Numbered from the stretch's first letter, positions 9,910 to 19,089 are shown. The stretch is DNA of 64,000 nt from Bacteroidales bacterium UBA5371 (GCA_002407855.1 DHPF01000006.1:248001-312000), one strand, 5' to 3'. Made by a program: numbers and translations. The notes: generated by a model not told the origin, from the sequence alone.

Positions 9910-11160
9910 ATGAAAGCTCAAACCCAAAACAACAGAAAATTAATAGGAATAGCAGTTATGATTATTGCTTTTCTTACAATCAGCCTCAGTGCAAATGCAT
10001 CCTATTATAAGTATAATAGAAACAAAGCCAGAAATGTAATAAACAAAACTGCATATATTATAGATGAGGCTTATTATATTGCAGATTATTACGGATATTG
10101 GAGAGGTAGCAACCTTTCACGTGCAGTCTATTACAATGATTACGCACAAAGGCAATACTCTCGCAGAAACTATTATAGAGCTATTCATTTCTCCTTAGTA
10201 GCACGCGATTACGCATTAAGAGCAATTGATGGCTACGATGACTATTGGGACTATTTCTACTATCATAACTATGGTTGGAGTAGAGCCTATGGATATAACC
10301 CTCACTATACAGGCTATAATGGATACCATGGCTATTATCACGGCAACTACAATGCTTACTACAATACCTACTATAATACCTACCACAATAATTATAGTAA
10401 TAATCCTAACTACAACCCAAGAAGACCTGACAATTACAATGATGGCAAAGGTAATAACGGAAGAACCAACGCTTTTGACCCAAACAAACCTAACTCAAAT
10501 GGTAATTCCAACAGACCATTAGCAAATAGTGGTAACTTCAAAAATATCAATACTGAGAGCTATTTTGACAAAGAAGAAGCTCAATTACTAAAAGATATGC
10601 CAACAGAAGCAGTTTTAGAAAGCGAGTTCAGAAAAGATAATAAAGATGTAAAGTTTGATGACAACAGCATAAGAAATAATACTGAACTAATTAAGAGAAA
10701 TCGTACACAAGCAGAAAACTTCAAACAAGCAACTCCTGAAACTCAAAGACAAGCAATAAAACTTCAAGAGCCAAAAAGGACTGATGAGATAAATGCAGAG
10801 AGACGATTGGATAATAATAGGATAGATAATAGTAGAAAGGATAATTCAAGGAATGAATTGCAAAGAAATGAAAGGATAAATAATAATACTCAACAAAGAA
10901 ATATTGAGCAAAGGAACTTGAATAATATGAACCAAAGACAAATTAATAGAGAAAAACAACCTACAAGAACTAATATAGAGCGTCAATCAAAACCAAGCAC
11001 ATCCTCTTCTACAAGAAATAATTCTACATACTCAAATAAATCCAGAGAGACCACAACAAAAAGTTCGGTAAGTACAAGCAAGAGCAAGTCATCTCAAACT
11101 CCAACAAGGAATACTAACTCTTCATCAAAAAGCAATAGCTCTAAAACAAGACAAAGATAG
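9910..11160 (+). CDS. exported Tyr/Asn-rich low-complexity protein
   Basis: A 416-residue protein, not recognised as a named family. A hydrophobic signal segment lies at about residues 10-31 (LIGIAVMIIAFLTISLSANA). Residues about 32-120 look like a helical region with many Tyr, Arg and Asp (DYALRAIDGYDDYWDYF). Residues about 121-165 are a Tyr/Gly/Asn/His tract (NAYYNTYYNTYHNNYSNN). The C-terminal 200 residues are charged and disordered, rich in Asn, Arg, Gln and Ser, and strongly basic at the end (KSNSSKTRQR). A surface, matrix or nucleic-acid-binding role is possible but not shown. A clear terminator follows at 11187. Confidence 0.65.
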   Translation: MKAQTQNNRKLIGIAVMIIAFLTISLSANASYYKYNRNKARNVINKTAYIIDEAYYIADYYGYWRGSNLSRAVYYNDYAQRQYSRRNYYRAIHFSLVARDYALRAIDGYDDYWDYFYYHNYGWSRAYGYNPHYTGYNGYHGYYHGNYNAYYNTYYNTYHNNYSNNPNYNPRRPDNYNDGKGNNGRTNAFDPNKPNSNGNSNRPLANSGNFKNINTESYFDKEEAQLLKDMPTEAVLESEFRKDNKDVKFDDNSIRNNTELIKRNRTQAENFKQATPETQRQAIKLQEPKRTDEINAERRLDNNRIDNSRKDNSRNELQRNERINNNTQQRNIEQRNLNNMNQRQINREKQPTRTNIERQSKPSTSSSTRNNSTYSNKSRETTTKSSVSTSKSKSSQTPTRNTNSSSKSNSSKTRQR

Positions 11161-11186
11161 TGTTAAAATTATGAAAACAAATCTCA

Positions 11187-11217
11187 AAAGTGCGAGAAAA
11201 CAAAATCTCGCACTTTT
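11187..11217 (+). terminator. Rho-independent terminator
   Basis: AAAGTGCGAGA and TCTCGCACTTTT form an 11-bp stem around an A-rich loop, followed by ATTTTATT. It closes the transcript of the Tyr/Asn-rich protein gene 27 bases after its stop. Confidence 0.85.
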
Positions 11218-11238
11218 ATTTTATTCGTTTTAACTAAG

Positions 11239-11300
11239 TCTTTATTCTAATTAACTGAAACTTGATTCTAATTTATTGAAACTTGATTCTATTTTATTCT
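11239..11300. repeat. 21-bp tandem repeat array (about 3 units)
   Basis: Units of the form CTTGATTCTAATTTATTGAA plus one A repeat with a 21-bp period. The reverse complement matches the units at 54345-54450 almost exactly. The 11161-11457 gap otherwise holds the terminator at 11187 and AT-rich sequence with no gene. Confidence 0.75.
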
Positions 11301-11457
11301 TATACTATACAAAAACTCATTATTGTAATGATATATAATTAAAGTATAACTTTATTAGAAGCATTTACATCTTCATAATTTGTAGATTTATTGTGATTTT
11401 GGTTGAGTAAAATGTCTTATTAATGATATAATACACAAATATAGTTAAAGTAACTAC

Positions 11458-13743
11458 CTACCAGTCTTTGTTATATTCAGATTGTGATTGAATGTTATTT
11501 GGTGAGGAAAAGTCTGAATTTATTTCCTCCAAATACTTAGAACAATCCATTTCAATACTCATATTGCTTGGAGCAGAGAAATCACCATTATAGAATTTCA
11601 GTTGCTTGTCTTTTTCGCATCGTTTCATAAACAAACCATAAACAGGTAAAGCCATTGCAGCTCCTTGTCCCATAGCAGTTGAACGGAAATGAATGGAACG
11701 CAATTCGCCTCCAACCCAAACAGCTGTTGCTAATTTAGGGTTAATGCCAATAAACCATCCATCTGAATTATTATCAGTTGTACCAGTCTTACCAGCAATC
11801 ACACTATTTAAGTTATAAATGTATCTCAAACGGCTACCTGTTCCACTTTGCACAACGCCCTTCATAAGATCTATAACTAAATAAGCGGTTTGTTCGTCAA
11901 GGGCAACATTAGACTTTGGCTTGGTTGCGTCTAAAACCACACCCTTATTATCAGTTATTTTAGTAATGAAAATAGGTTCAATATGTGTTCCTTTATTGGC
12001 AAATGTTGCCATTGCTTGTGCCATTTCTATAACCGATAGGTCGGAAGTCCCTAACGAAATGGAAGGATAAGGAGGGATAGGAGAGTTTATCCCCATTTTT
12101 CTAACTAAGGAGATTACTGAATGAGGGGTTGTGTAATTTTTTATTAGGTTAGCTGAAATATAGTTTATTGAATTTGCAAGTGCCCATTTGAGTGTTACCA
12201 TTTCTCCTTCACGAGAAGTGCTGGAATTTTGTGGAGTCCAGTTATCGAAATCTTCAAATGTTACAGGGATATTAGGAAGTTCAAAGCAAGGAGAGAGTTC
12301 GTTATCTTTCATTGCAGAGGCGTAAACAAATGGTTTAAACGTAGAACCAACCTGACGGCGTCCCATAACAGCATTATCAAATTTAAAATATTTATAGTTT
12401 ATACCCCCAACATAAACTTTTACGTGTCCTGTTTGAGGCTCAATTGAAACTACTCCTGTATTTAAGAAAAACTTATAGTATCTCAAAGAATCCCAAGGAC
12501 TCATCACTGTATCTTTGGAGCCTTGCCAAGTGAAAACACGCATTTCCACTTTCTTTTTAAACTCTTTTATGATGTCCTTTTCGCTAAATCCTTCAAGCTT
12601 CATATTCCTATACCTATCAGAGTTTCGCATAGATTGCATATATGCATTATCTATTTCTTGGTTGCTAACTCCTGTAAATGGTGCGTTTTTATATCCTTTT
12701 GTGTGAGCAAAGAATTGTTTTTGGAGGGTTTTGAAATGTTCCCTTACAGCCTCTTCGGCGTAACGTTGCATACGGGAATCAATGGTTGTATATATTCTTA
12801 GTCCATCTTTATGTACATCATAAGGCTCCCCATTAGGTTTCTTATGTGTCTTTCCCCATTCTTTCAAATAATTCCTTATGTTTTCTCTAAAATAAGTTGC
12901 AATTCCTTCGTCGTGTGATTGTGGATTGTATTTGCTTATATCAATAGGTGTTTGTCTTAGTTTATCTGCTTCTGCTTTATCAATAAAGTTGTATTTAGCC
13001 ATTTGATTTAAAACAATATTTCGTCTTTCAGTTGAGCGTTCAGTTCTTCTAATTGGGTTGTATGCAGTAGGTGCTTTAAGTAAGCCAACCAATACTGCTG
13101 CTTCTTCCACTTTGAGTTCGGAAGGGAGCTTGTCAAAGAATGTCCTTGAAGCTGTTTTAATTCCAAAGGTATTGCTTCCAAAATCAACAGTGTTAAGGTA
13201 CATTGTTAGGATTTCTTCCTTAGTATAGTTTCTTTCAAGTTTTATGGCAACAACCCATTCTTTTAATTTAGAATAGATAAGTCCTATTTTAGTTTTTTGT
13301 TCTCTTGGGAAAAGGTTTTTAGCCAACTGCTGACTAATTGTACTTCCTCCACCTGAACCTTTGTTTGCAGTAAGAACTGTTTTACCCAAAACTCTGAATA
13401 AACTTCTTAGGTCAATTCCCGAATGTTTGTAATATCTAACGTCTTCTGTTGCAATCAGAGCATCAATTAAGCATTTTGGGAGTTCTGAGTATTGAACATT
13501 GGAACGGTTCTGAATACCTATGTATCCTAATAATTCTCCATCGGCAGAATAGACCTCTGATGCAAGGTTTGATTTAGGGTTTTCTAATTCTTCAAAGGAA
13601 GGCATAAACCCAAGCCAACCCAACGATAGAAAGAAAAAGAATAAGAAAAGTAGAACTAAAAAACCAATGAAGGTTTTCCACATTCCTTTAATATAAGAAG
13701 AGGATTTACTTGTTTTTTTATTAGATGATTTATTTTGAGCCAT
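11458..13743 (-). CDS. bifunctional class A penicillin-binding protein (PBP1A-like)
   Basis: A 761-residue peptidoglycan glycosyltransferase/transpeptidase. A basic cytoplasmic N-terminus precedes one membrane span (about residues 24-45). The GT51 domain shows EDVRYYKHSGID, GGSTISQQLAKNLF, then KLKEWVVAIKLERNYTKEEI and MYLNTVDFG, so the catalytic Glu and substrate motifs are intact. The transpeptidase has SxxK as STFK (Ser about 466), SxN as SIN and KTG as KTGTTDNNSDGWF (about 648). It is the last gene of holB-ricT-gldH-pbp1A, three bases after gldH. Its length is in the usual range. It builds the cell wall by polymerising and cross-linking lipid II at the inner membrane. Confidence 0.93.
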   Translation of the reverse strand: MAQNKSSNKKTSKSSSYIKGMWKTFIGFLVLLFLFFFFLSLGWLGFMPSFEELENPKSNLASEVYSADGELLGYIGIQNRSNVQYSELPKCLIDALIATEDVRYYKHSGIDLRSLFRVLGKTVLTANKGSGGGSTISQQLAKNLFPREQKTKIGLIYSKLKEWVVAIKLERNYTKEEILTMYLNTVDFGSNTFGIKTASRTFFDKLPSELKVEEAAVLVGLLKAPTAYNPIRRTERSTERRNIVLNQMAKYNFIDKAEADKLRQTPIDISKYNPQSHDEGIATYFRENIRNYLKEWGKTHKKPNGEPYDVHKDGLRIYTTIDSRMQRYAEEAVREHFKTLQKQFFAHTKGYKNAPFTGVSNQEIDNAYMQSMRNSDRYRNMKLEGFSEKDIIKEFKKKVEMRVFTWQGSKDTVMSPWDSLRYYKFFLNTGVVSIEPQTGHVKVYVGGINYKYFKFDNAVMGRRQVGSTFKPFVYASAMKDNELSPCFELPNIPVTFEDFDNWTPQNSSTSREGEMVTLKWALANSINYISANLIKNYTTPHSVISLVRKMGINSPIPPYPSISLGTSDLSVIEMAQAMATFANKGTHIEPIFITKITDNKGVVLDATKPKSNVALDEQTAYLVIDLMKGVVQSGTGSRLRYIYNLNSVIAGKTGTTDNNSDGWFIGINPKLATAVWVGGELRSIHFRSTAMGQGAAMALPVYGLFMKRCEKDKQLKFYNGDFSAPSNMSIEMDCSKYLEEINSDFSSPNNIQSQSEYNKDW

Positions 13744-13746
13744 AAA

Positions 13747-14232
13747 CTATCTATTTGGATTATGATATTCAATATGTAGTCCAACGTTGGCAATGCCTAC
13801 TAAGTTAGTATCCCTTGTGGCTTGTTGGATTTCAAATTTATATTTTCCTTTCTGAGGGAAGATAACCTTTTGAGTGAACCAAAACCTATTGTCTTTAATT
13901 CTTCCACTTCCTTTTCCTGTCCAAGAGCCATCTAAATAAGCTAAATAGCATTCAACAGTATCACGTTTTGTTATTGAACCATCAGGGTAGGTCGTTTTTA
14001 TAAAGAAAAAGATATTAGTCTTAGGATAATCAATAGTGTTTCTCACATTAATGGCAAAATCATAAAGACGCATAGTGTCAAGAATTTCAACTTCAAATTC
14101 AGCTCTATCGTTCATATTCCAGCCTTTTGGGTTTATTTCTTTGTTCTCATCGTAAACCAAATCAGGGTTACATCCAACAAGGGTTACTAATAATGCAAAT
14201 AATATAATTAAAACAAAAATTATCCTCTTCAT
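13747..14232 (-). CDS. gldH: gliding motility lipoprotein GldH
   Basis: A 161-residue lipoprotein: hydrophobic leader with the lipobox ending LVGC, Cys21 being the expected lipidated residue. The mature part is beta-rich (FAINVRNTIDYPKTNIFFFI, GSWTGKGSGRI, KYKFEIQQATRD), matching GldH. GldH belongs to the gliding/type IX secretion set of Bacteroidota and is also found in non-gliding relatives; its presence fits with the CHU_C adhesins at 0.2-6.9 kb. It lies between ricT and the PBP1A gene, the order usual in the phylum. Confidence 0.85.
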   Translation of the reverse strand: MKRIIFVLIILFALLVTLVGCNPDLVYDENKEINPKGWNMNDRAEFEVEILDTMRLYDFAINVRNTIDYPKTNIFFFIKTTYPDGSITKRDTVECYLAYLDGSWTGKGSGRIKDNRFWFTQKVIFPQKGKYKFEIQQATRDTNLVGIANVGLHIEYHNPNR

Positions 14233-14264
14233 ATCTTTTTTGGGAATTTATCTCTTAGGTAAGT

Positions 14265-15527
14265 TTAAATATCTAATTTAGACTTTGGTTCTACTTTAAT
14301 TTTATACTGACCAATATCATCTATTGGTTTACGAGCTTTATTCATTGCAATTAGTTCTTTTACCTTATCGGCAGAAAGCATCATAAATTCAGAACTATCT
14401 TCATAAACATACCACATCAGCCTACGAAATACATCTGTCTTCACATAGTTAGCCTTTCCTTTTTTAGTGAAGATAGGAACTCCTATCTCAGGGAATGTTT
14501 TCAACTCATCTAAGTAAACATCGTATTCAAAATTTAAACAACATTTAAGTTTTCCACATTGACCAGCCAATTTTTGAGGATTAGGAAAGATTTGTTGAAC
14601 TCTCGCCACTTGGGTTGAAACAGAGTTGAAAGTATTTAGCCAAGAACTACAACATAATTCTCTTCCACAAGTACCAATTCCTCCCAAACGTGAAGCTTCT
14701 TGACGAGCTCCAATTTGTTTCATTTCAATTCTAACCCTAAATTCATCTGCCAATAACCTAATCAATTGACGAAAATCCACTCTTTCATCGGCAGTATAGT
14801 AGAAAATAGCCTTTGTGTTATCTCCTTGAAACTCTATATCATTTATCTTCATTTCAAGTGATAAATCATTTATCATAGACCGAGTTTTAAACAAAGTTTT
14901 GTCCTCTCTTTCAATTGCAACTAACCACTTTTCTATGTCCGATGCTTTGGCTCTTCTATAAAGTTTCTTTACGGTGTCAGAATTATAATCAACTTTATTT
15001 TTCTTCATTTGAACCTTACAAAGTTCACCTATCAAGGTAACAATCCCAATATCATGTCCAGGAGAGCCTTCAACAGCCACAACATCTCCTTCTGTTATTT
15101 CTAATCCTTCGGGCAGACGGAAAAAATCTTTTCTTGAATTTTTAAACCTTACTTCCACACAATCAAAGCTATTCTCTGCCAACGGAGGTCTAATTTTATT
15201 CATCCAGTCATAAACAGAAAGCTTCGCATTTCTTTGCAATTCATTTCTATCAATAGGGACATAAGACTGAGGAATATTAATACACCCTCTTGAAAGCATT
15301 ATGGAAGGAGTAAAATTATTATGTCCAACATTAGGGTCGTCATCATAATAAGGATGAGATAATTGTTCTCCATAAATTATTTCTTTCTCCTCATCTAATC
15401 CTAAATTTGCACTTTGCTTAACTACCGAAGTATATTCAATATTTAAATCATAAGTTTCTATATTACTATTACTATCATCATTGTTTTCAGTCATTGCTGA
15501 ATTTTCAAAATCTTCTGTATTATTCAT
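14265..15527 (-). CDS. ricT: PSP1-domain protein, RicT/YaaT family
   Basis: A 420-residue cytosolic protein. After an acidic, probably disordered N-terminus (about 90 residues), the PSP1 core runs through CVEVRFKNSRKDFFRLPEGL, EGDVVAVEGSPGHDIGIVTL, YYTADERVDFRQLIRLLA and the Cys motif GIGTCGRELCCSSWL...KLKCCLNFEYD. The Cys cluster is diagnostic. In Firmicutes, RicT helps RNase Y; in Bacteroidota the role is not settled. It follows holB by three bases and precedes gldH, the conserved phylum order. Confidence 0.87.
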   Translation of the reverse strand: MNNTEDFENSAMTENNDDSNSNIETYDLNIEYTSVVKQSANLGLDEEKEIIYGEQLSHPYYDDDPNVGHNNFTPSIMLSRGCINIPQSYVPIDRNELQRNAKLSVYDWMNKIRPPLAENSFDCVEVRFKNSRKDFFRLPEGLEITEGDVVAVEGSPGHDIGIVTLIGELCKVQMKKNKVDYNSDTVKKLYRRAKASDIEKWLVAIEREDKTLFKTRSMINDLSLEMKINDIEFQGDNTKAIFYYTADERVDFRQLIRLLADEFRVRIEMKQIGARQEASRLGGIGTCGRELCCSSWLNTFNSVSTQVARVQQIFPNPQKLAGQCGKLKCCLNFEYDVYLDELKTFPEIGVPIFTKKGKANYVKTDVFRRLMWYVYEDSSEFMMLSADKVKELIAMNKARKPIDDIGQYKIKVEPKSKLDI

Positions 15528-15530
15528 ATC

Positions 15531-16595
15531 TTATTTGTTCATAAGTAAAAAACCTAATCGTATAGATAAATCCAAAAATACCATCTTTGCATTACCATTA
15601 CGTTCTATATGTAAAATTGCTTTTTCTATTTCTTTATATATGTGTTCTATGTTATTCTCTGTAATAAAAGAAGGGAAATTAGTTCTAAACTTTTCATCAC
15701 AATGCTCCAATAAATTATCCAATTTGTTTAACCCTATCTTTATTGAAAAGCTATTTTGGAACACTTCAAGTGCAAATTTTAAGAATTGCTTTTGTTCCTC
15801 TCTTCCAAGTTTTACTATTTCTTTCTCAATAATCAAAATAATATCATTGACCTTTGTCCGATATAAAAAACAACTCCGCAACCATTCTACAAAGAGCAAG
15901 AGGTATTTGCTTTCAGCCACTTTGGTGTATTTAATGTTTGGAATTTTCACCAATTGTGTCCTTGATAAAATTGTTGGTAGAATATTCTCTCTATCGTTAG
16001 TTATTAAAAGAAACAATGTGTTCTCATAAGGTTCTTCTAATATCTTCAATAACTTTGGGGCAGCCTCATAATATAGTTTATCAACACACCAAATAATCAT
16101 TACCTTATAGTCAGCCTCATAAGATTTCACGCTCAAAGACTTTATGATATTATTTGCATCTCTAACATTAATTGTACCTTGTTTATTGCCCACATCTAAA
16201 TAATTATACCAATCATCGAGCAATATATTCCCACTCTTTCTTAAAACAAAATCTCTGAACTCGTTTAAAAAAAGCTCAGAACTATTCTTTGATTCTATTT
16301 TCTTAGTTGTTGTGTTTGGGAAAACCAAATGCAAATCGGGATGAGATAGCTTTGAATATTTATTACATGAAAGACATTTTCCGCAAGAATCAGCAATAAT
16401 TAAACTATCACTATTTTCATTAAATCTAATCTTATTACTACAATTTAAATATTGTGCATAAGCCAAAGCAATTGCAAATGGTTTTGATTGTTCTTCTCCA
16501 AAAAACAATTGTGCATGACTAACTCTTTTTTTGTCAGCAATGCGTATTAATGAGTTAATTAACTCGTGTTGTTCAATGATTTGAGAGAACTGCAT
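15531..16595 (-). CDS. holB: DNA polymerase III subunit delta-prime
   Basis: A 354-residue clamp-loader subunit. The N-terminus has the expected HAQLFFGEEQSKPFAIALAY region (a P-loop-like site that is not canonical), a zinc-binding cluster CGKCLSCNKYSKLSHPDLH, then RDANNIIKSLSVKSYEADYK, LLKILEEPYENTLFLLIT and the sensor segment ILPTILSRTQLVKI. These are characteristic of HolB. The Walker A lacks a clear GKT, normal for delta-prime. It is the first gene of the holB-ricT-gldH-pbp1A unit and has a TACATTTG element 28 bases upstream on the same strand. Confidence 0.88.
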   Translation of the reverse strand: MQFSQIIEQHELINSLIRIADKKRVSHAQLFFGEEQSKPFAIALAYAQYLNCSNKIRFNENSDSLIIADSCGKCLSCNKYSKLSHPDLHLVFPNTTTKKIESKNSSELFLNEFRDFVLRKSGNILLDDWYNYLDVGNKQGTINVRDANNIIKSLSVKSYEADYKVMIIWCVDKLYYEAAPKLLKILEEPYENTLFLLITNDRENILPTILSRTQLVKIPNIKYTKVAESKYLLLFVEWLRSCFLYRTKVNDIILIIEKEIVKLGREEQKQFLKFALEVFQNSFSIKIGLNKLDNLLEHCDEKFRTNFPSFITENNIEHIYKEIEKAILHIERNGNAKMVFLDLSIRLGFLLMNK

Positions 16596-16622
16596 ACAAT
16601 TTTCTTCCTATTTTTAGAAAAA

Positions 16623-16630
16623 CAAATGTA
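16623..16630 (-). promoter_or_regulatory. -7 element TACATTTG for the holB operon
   Basis: CAAATGTA on the plus strand reads TACATTTG on the minus strand, 28 bases upstream of the holB start. It probably drives holB-ricT-gldH-pbp1A. Confidence 0.5.
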
Positions 16631-16678
16631 CAACAATTCTCTCAATTAAATGCAAGTTTCAATAAAAATAGAAACTTT

Positions 16679-17125
16679 CTAATACTCGAAATCTATCTCA
16701 GAAGATGTATTAATATCTGATTTTGGGTCAGTTTCCTCACGATTGGAACCTCTTTGAAGAGAAACAATCATTGCTCCAAGCATTTTGGTGATTTCAATTA
16801 ATGTTTCCTTTGATTGTTCGTACTGCTGTTCAGTAAAAGCACCACATCTTTGAGCCATAGTAGAAATAACAACACATTCTCTTACCGAGCTCTTAGCATC
16901 TTTTAAGAAGGTAACGAATTGAAGTTTATGACGGGAAGAACCTTCTGCAATATTAACTGCTGTTTTCATTGCAGCATTAGTTAATTGTTCAAGCACAATC
17001 TTTTGGTCAAATGAGTTAGCATTTTTTGTTTGCTCAATAGCCCAATTGAAATAATCCAAAGACTTATGATATATCCTTAAGTCTTCAAAACGGAAAAAGC
17101 TCATAGGTTTGTTTTGATTTTCCAT
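16679..17125 (-). CDS. four-helix-bundle protein (S23/IVP family)
   Basis: A 148-residue protein of the family first seen as the protein in 23S rRNA intervening sequences. It shows FRFEDLRIYHKSLDYFNWAI near the start, then LTNAAMKTAVNIAEGSSRH, FVTFLKDAKSSVRECVVIS and ITKMLGAMIVSLQR, the four helices of the bundle. Here it is a free-standing gene with no rRNA nearby. Its function is unknown in the family; homologues form pentamers. It lies between holB and the dihydroorotate-dehydrogenase-like gene on the same strand. Confidence 0.85.
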   Translation of the reverse strand: MENQNKPMSFFRFEDLRIYHKSLDYFNWAIEQTKNANSFDQKIVLEQLTNAAMKTAVNIAEGSSRHKLQFVTFLKDAKSSVRECVVISTMAQRCGAFTEQQYEQSKETLIEITKMLGAMIVSLQRGSNREETDPKSDINTSSEIDFEY

Positions 17126-17208
17126 AATTTTAGGTTTGTTTTTTAATTAGTAAATAGTCTTGCGACAAGTTTTATTTTATTTAAAGTTTTTAGTCTAAAA
17201 AATCTATT

Positions 17209-18195
17209 CTATGAAATACCTGAGAAGTACTTCATAAATTGAACTCTATGGAATGCAGAAGCATCGGTGTTTTTCTTCACAGACATTTTCCCTCTAAACT
17301 GACTAATAGAAGAGAATCCTTTTTCTTTCATCCAAGATTTTAATAGTTCGTTTGCCTTAACCACAAAGCCTAAACCTTCATCATATAGAACCGAAACAAT
17401 TTGCACAGTATCTGCTCCTGCAAGCAAAAGTTTTATCACATCCTCGGGCTTATGAACCCCTCCACCAGCAGTCAGATTGCAACGAATTGCTTCCGAAATA
17501 ATAGCAGTCCAACGCAATGTATTGTAAAACTCGTGATGAGTACTCTTAATTTCGGCAGGCTCGGTTGTGAAATTATCTATATTTATGTCCGATTGATAGA
17601 ACCTATTAAATATATTCAAATTAGAAATGCCCAGCCAAGAAATCTTTTGAGAAAAACGAGTTAGTGAAGAGAAATAAGTACTTATTTTAAGAGAGATTGG
17701 CAAAGAGGTTGCACGTTTGATTATATGCACAACATCTTCATAAAGTCTTTCAATATCTTCGTGCGAAAGGCTAATATCAGAAGGAAGAATAAACATATTT
17801 AATTCAATTCCGTCGGCTCCTGCATCTTCTGCCATCTTAACAAAAGGCAACCATTCGGAAGCTGTAATACAATTAATACTTGCAATCACAGGAATAGTTA
17901 AATTAGCCTTTGCTTCTTTAATCAGGTTAATATAATCATTAGTTACATTACTTTTAGTATGCTCTTGAATATAATTATAAGCCTCAGGATAACCACTAAA
18001 ATTAGCGCTATAAACCTTGACATTAACATTCATTTCTTGAGTAATTTGTTCTTCAAATAATGATTTTAATATCACAGCACCAGCTCCACAAGCTTCTATT
18101 TTTTTTAAAGTTTCAATATTAGAAGTTAAGCCACTGCTTCCAATAACAATAGGGCTTTTAATAGTAAGACCCATAAATTTTGTACTAATATCCAT
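17209..18195 (-). CDS. dihydroorotate dehydrogenase-like FMN protein
   Basis: An enzyme of about 328 residues with the FMN-binding TIM barrel of PyrD-like proteins. It starts MDISTKFMGLTIKSPIVIGSS and shows CGAGAVILKSLFEEQI, IPVIASINC, GADGIELNM, LPISLKIS and the phosphate-binding end TAGGGVHKPEDVIKLLLAGA. It is the dihydroorotate dehydrogenase-like paralogue common in Bacteroidota rather than pyrD itself; its substrate is unproven. A longer frame would start at 18216, but TAGTTTTG at 18221-18228 would put the transcript start at about 18214, so the ATG at 18195 is preferred. Confidence 0.8.
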   Translation of the reverse strand: MDISTKFMGLTIKSPIVIGSSGLTSNIETLKKIEACGAGAVILKSLFEEQITQEMNVNVKVYSANFSGYPEAYNYIQEHTKSNVTNDYINLIKEAKANLTIPVIASINCITASEWLPFVKMAEDAGADGIELNMFILPSDISLSHEDIERLYEDVVHIIKRATSLPISLKISTYFSSLTRFSQKISWLGISNLNIFNRFYQSDINIDNFTTEPAEIKSTHHEFYNTLRWTAIISEAIRCNLTAGGGVHKPEDVIKLLLAGADTVQIVSVLYDEGLGFVVKANELLKSWMKEKGFSSISQFRGKMSVKKNTDASAFHRVQFMKYFSGIS

Positions 18196-18220
18196 AGTAA
18201 CTATACATTTTTTCAATCTA

Positions 18221-18228
18221 CAAAACTA
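18221..18228 (-). promoter_or_regulatory. -7 element TAGTTTTG
   Basis: CAAAACTA on the plus strand is TAGTTTTG on the minus strand. It lies 26 bases before the chosen start of the dihydroorotate-dehydrogenase-like gene and excludes the upstream ATG at 18216. Confidence 0.5.
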
Positions 18229-18321
18229 CAAACTATTTTCTAAAACAGCAAATAAAATGTAAATAAACATCAATTAGGTCAAAAAAAATAGGATATTTCT
18301 TCGTAATTTTAAAGAATAATG

Positions 18322-18329
18322 TATCTTTG
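18322..18329 (+). promoter_or_regulatory. -7 element TATCTTTG
   Basis: TATCTTTG is a full match to TAnnTTTG, 32 bases before the ATG of the TPR protein gene at 18362. Confidence 0.65.
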
Positions 18330-18361
18330 CACTCTAAAATAAAAATAGTATTACAAGGATA

Positions 18362-19030
18362 ATGAGTACAGAACAAAAACCTAAAAACCTTGCAGTTGCA
18401 GAGGTAATAACAAAGTCAGAACAATTTATTGAGAAAAATCAAAAGATAATTTTAATAGTTATTATTGGAATTTTGGTTTTAGTAGGTGGCTATTTCGGAT
18501 ATAAAAAACTTTATCAAGAACCACGTCAAGAAACAGCCTCAGCAGAAATGTTTGCAGCAGAACAATACTTCAAAACAGAAGATATGGACAAGGCTCTCAA
18601 TGGAGATGGAAAACATTTAGGCTTTATAGCCATTATAGACAAATACGGCAACACAAAGAGTGGTAAATTAGCTAAGTTCTATGCTGGAAGTGCATACCTA
18701 ACAAAAGGAGAATTCCAAAAAGCAATAGACTATTTAGAAGATTTCAAGGCAAAAGACGCATTCTTAGGCTCGCAAGCCAAAGCTATGATAGGCGATTGTT
18801 ATATGGAATTAAATAAGGTTGATAATGCAATCTCAAACTACGAAAAGGCAGCACAAAACATCAATGAAATGACAACCCCATTTGTACTCTTTAAATTGGG
18901 ATTAGCCTACGAAGTAAAGAAAGACAACAAAAAAGCATTAGAAAGCTACAAGAAAATAAAAACAGACTTCCCTTCCTCACAAGAAGCAAGAGAAATAGAT
19001 AAATATATTGTAAGATTAGAAAACCTATAA
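18362..19030 (+). CDS. membrane-anchored tetratricopeptide-repeat protein (YfgM-like)
   Basis: A 222-residue protein. A cytoplasmic N-terminus of about 30 residues precedes one transmembrane helix (IILIVIIGILVLVGGYFGY, about residues 30-48). The rest consists of TPR-like helix pairs (KLAKFYAGSAYLTKGEFQKA, AKAMIGDCYMELNKVDNAI, FKLGLAYEVKKDNKKALESY). This resembles YfgM-type periplasmic scaffolds, but the exact role is unknown. It has its own promoter and is closed by a terminator at 19059. Confidence 0.75.
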   Translation: MSTEQKPKNLAVAEVITKSEQFIEKNQKIILIVIIGILVLVGGYFGYKKLYQEPRQETASAEMFAAEQYFKTEDMDKALNGDGKHLGFIAIIDKYGNTKSGKLAKFYAGSAYLTKGEFQKAIDYLEDFKAKDAFLGSQAKAMIGDCYMELNKVDNAISNYEKAAQNINEMTTPFVLFKLGLAYEVKKDNKKALESYKKIKTDFPSSQEAREIDKYIVRLENL

Positions 19031-19058
19031 GAAGTTTTTTAGTATCTTTTCAAAATAA

Positions 19059-19089
19059 AGAGTCTTCCAAAACGAAGGCTCTTTTTTTT
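19059..19089 (+). terminator. Rho-independent terminator
   Basis: AGAGTCTTC and GAAGGCTCT pair around CAAAAC and are followed by eight T. It ends the TPR gene and lies just before the CDF gene. Confidence 0.85.

Noticed and set aside
10226..10522. 98-residue frame on the plus strand within the Tyr/Asn-rich gene
   Set aside because: Met/Ile/Thr-only composition produced by TAC/AAT-rich codons of the real gene in another phase.
16679..17125. Four-helix-bundle gene as a 23S rRNA intervening sequence
   Set aside because: No rRNA sequence flanks it; it is a free-standing gene of the family.
18196..18216. Upstream ATG for the dihydroorotate-dehydrogenase-like gene
   Set aside because: It lies at or before the transcript start predicted by TAGTTTTG at 18221-18228; MDIST matches family starts.
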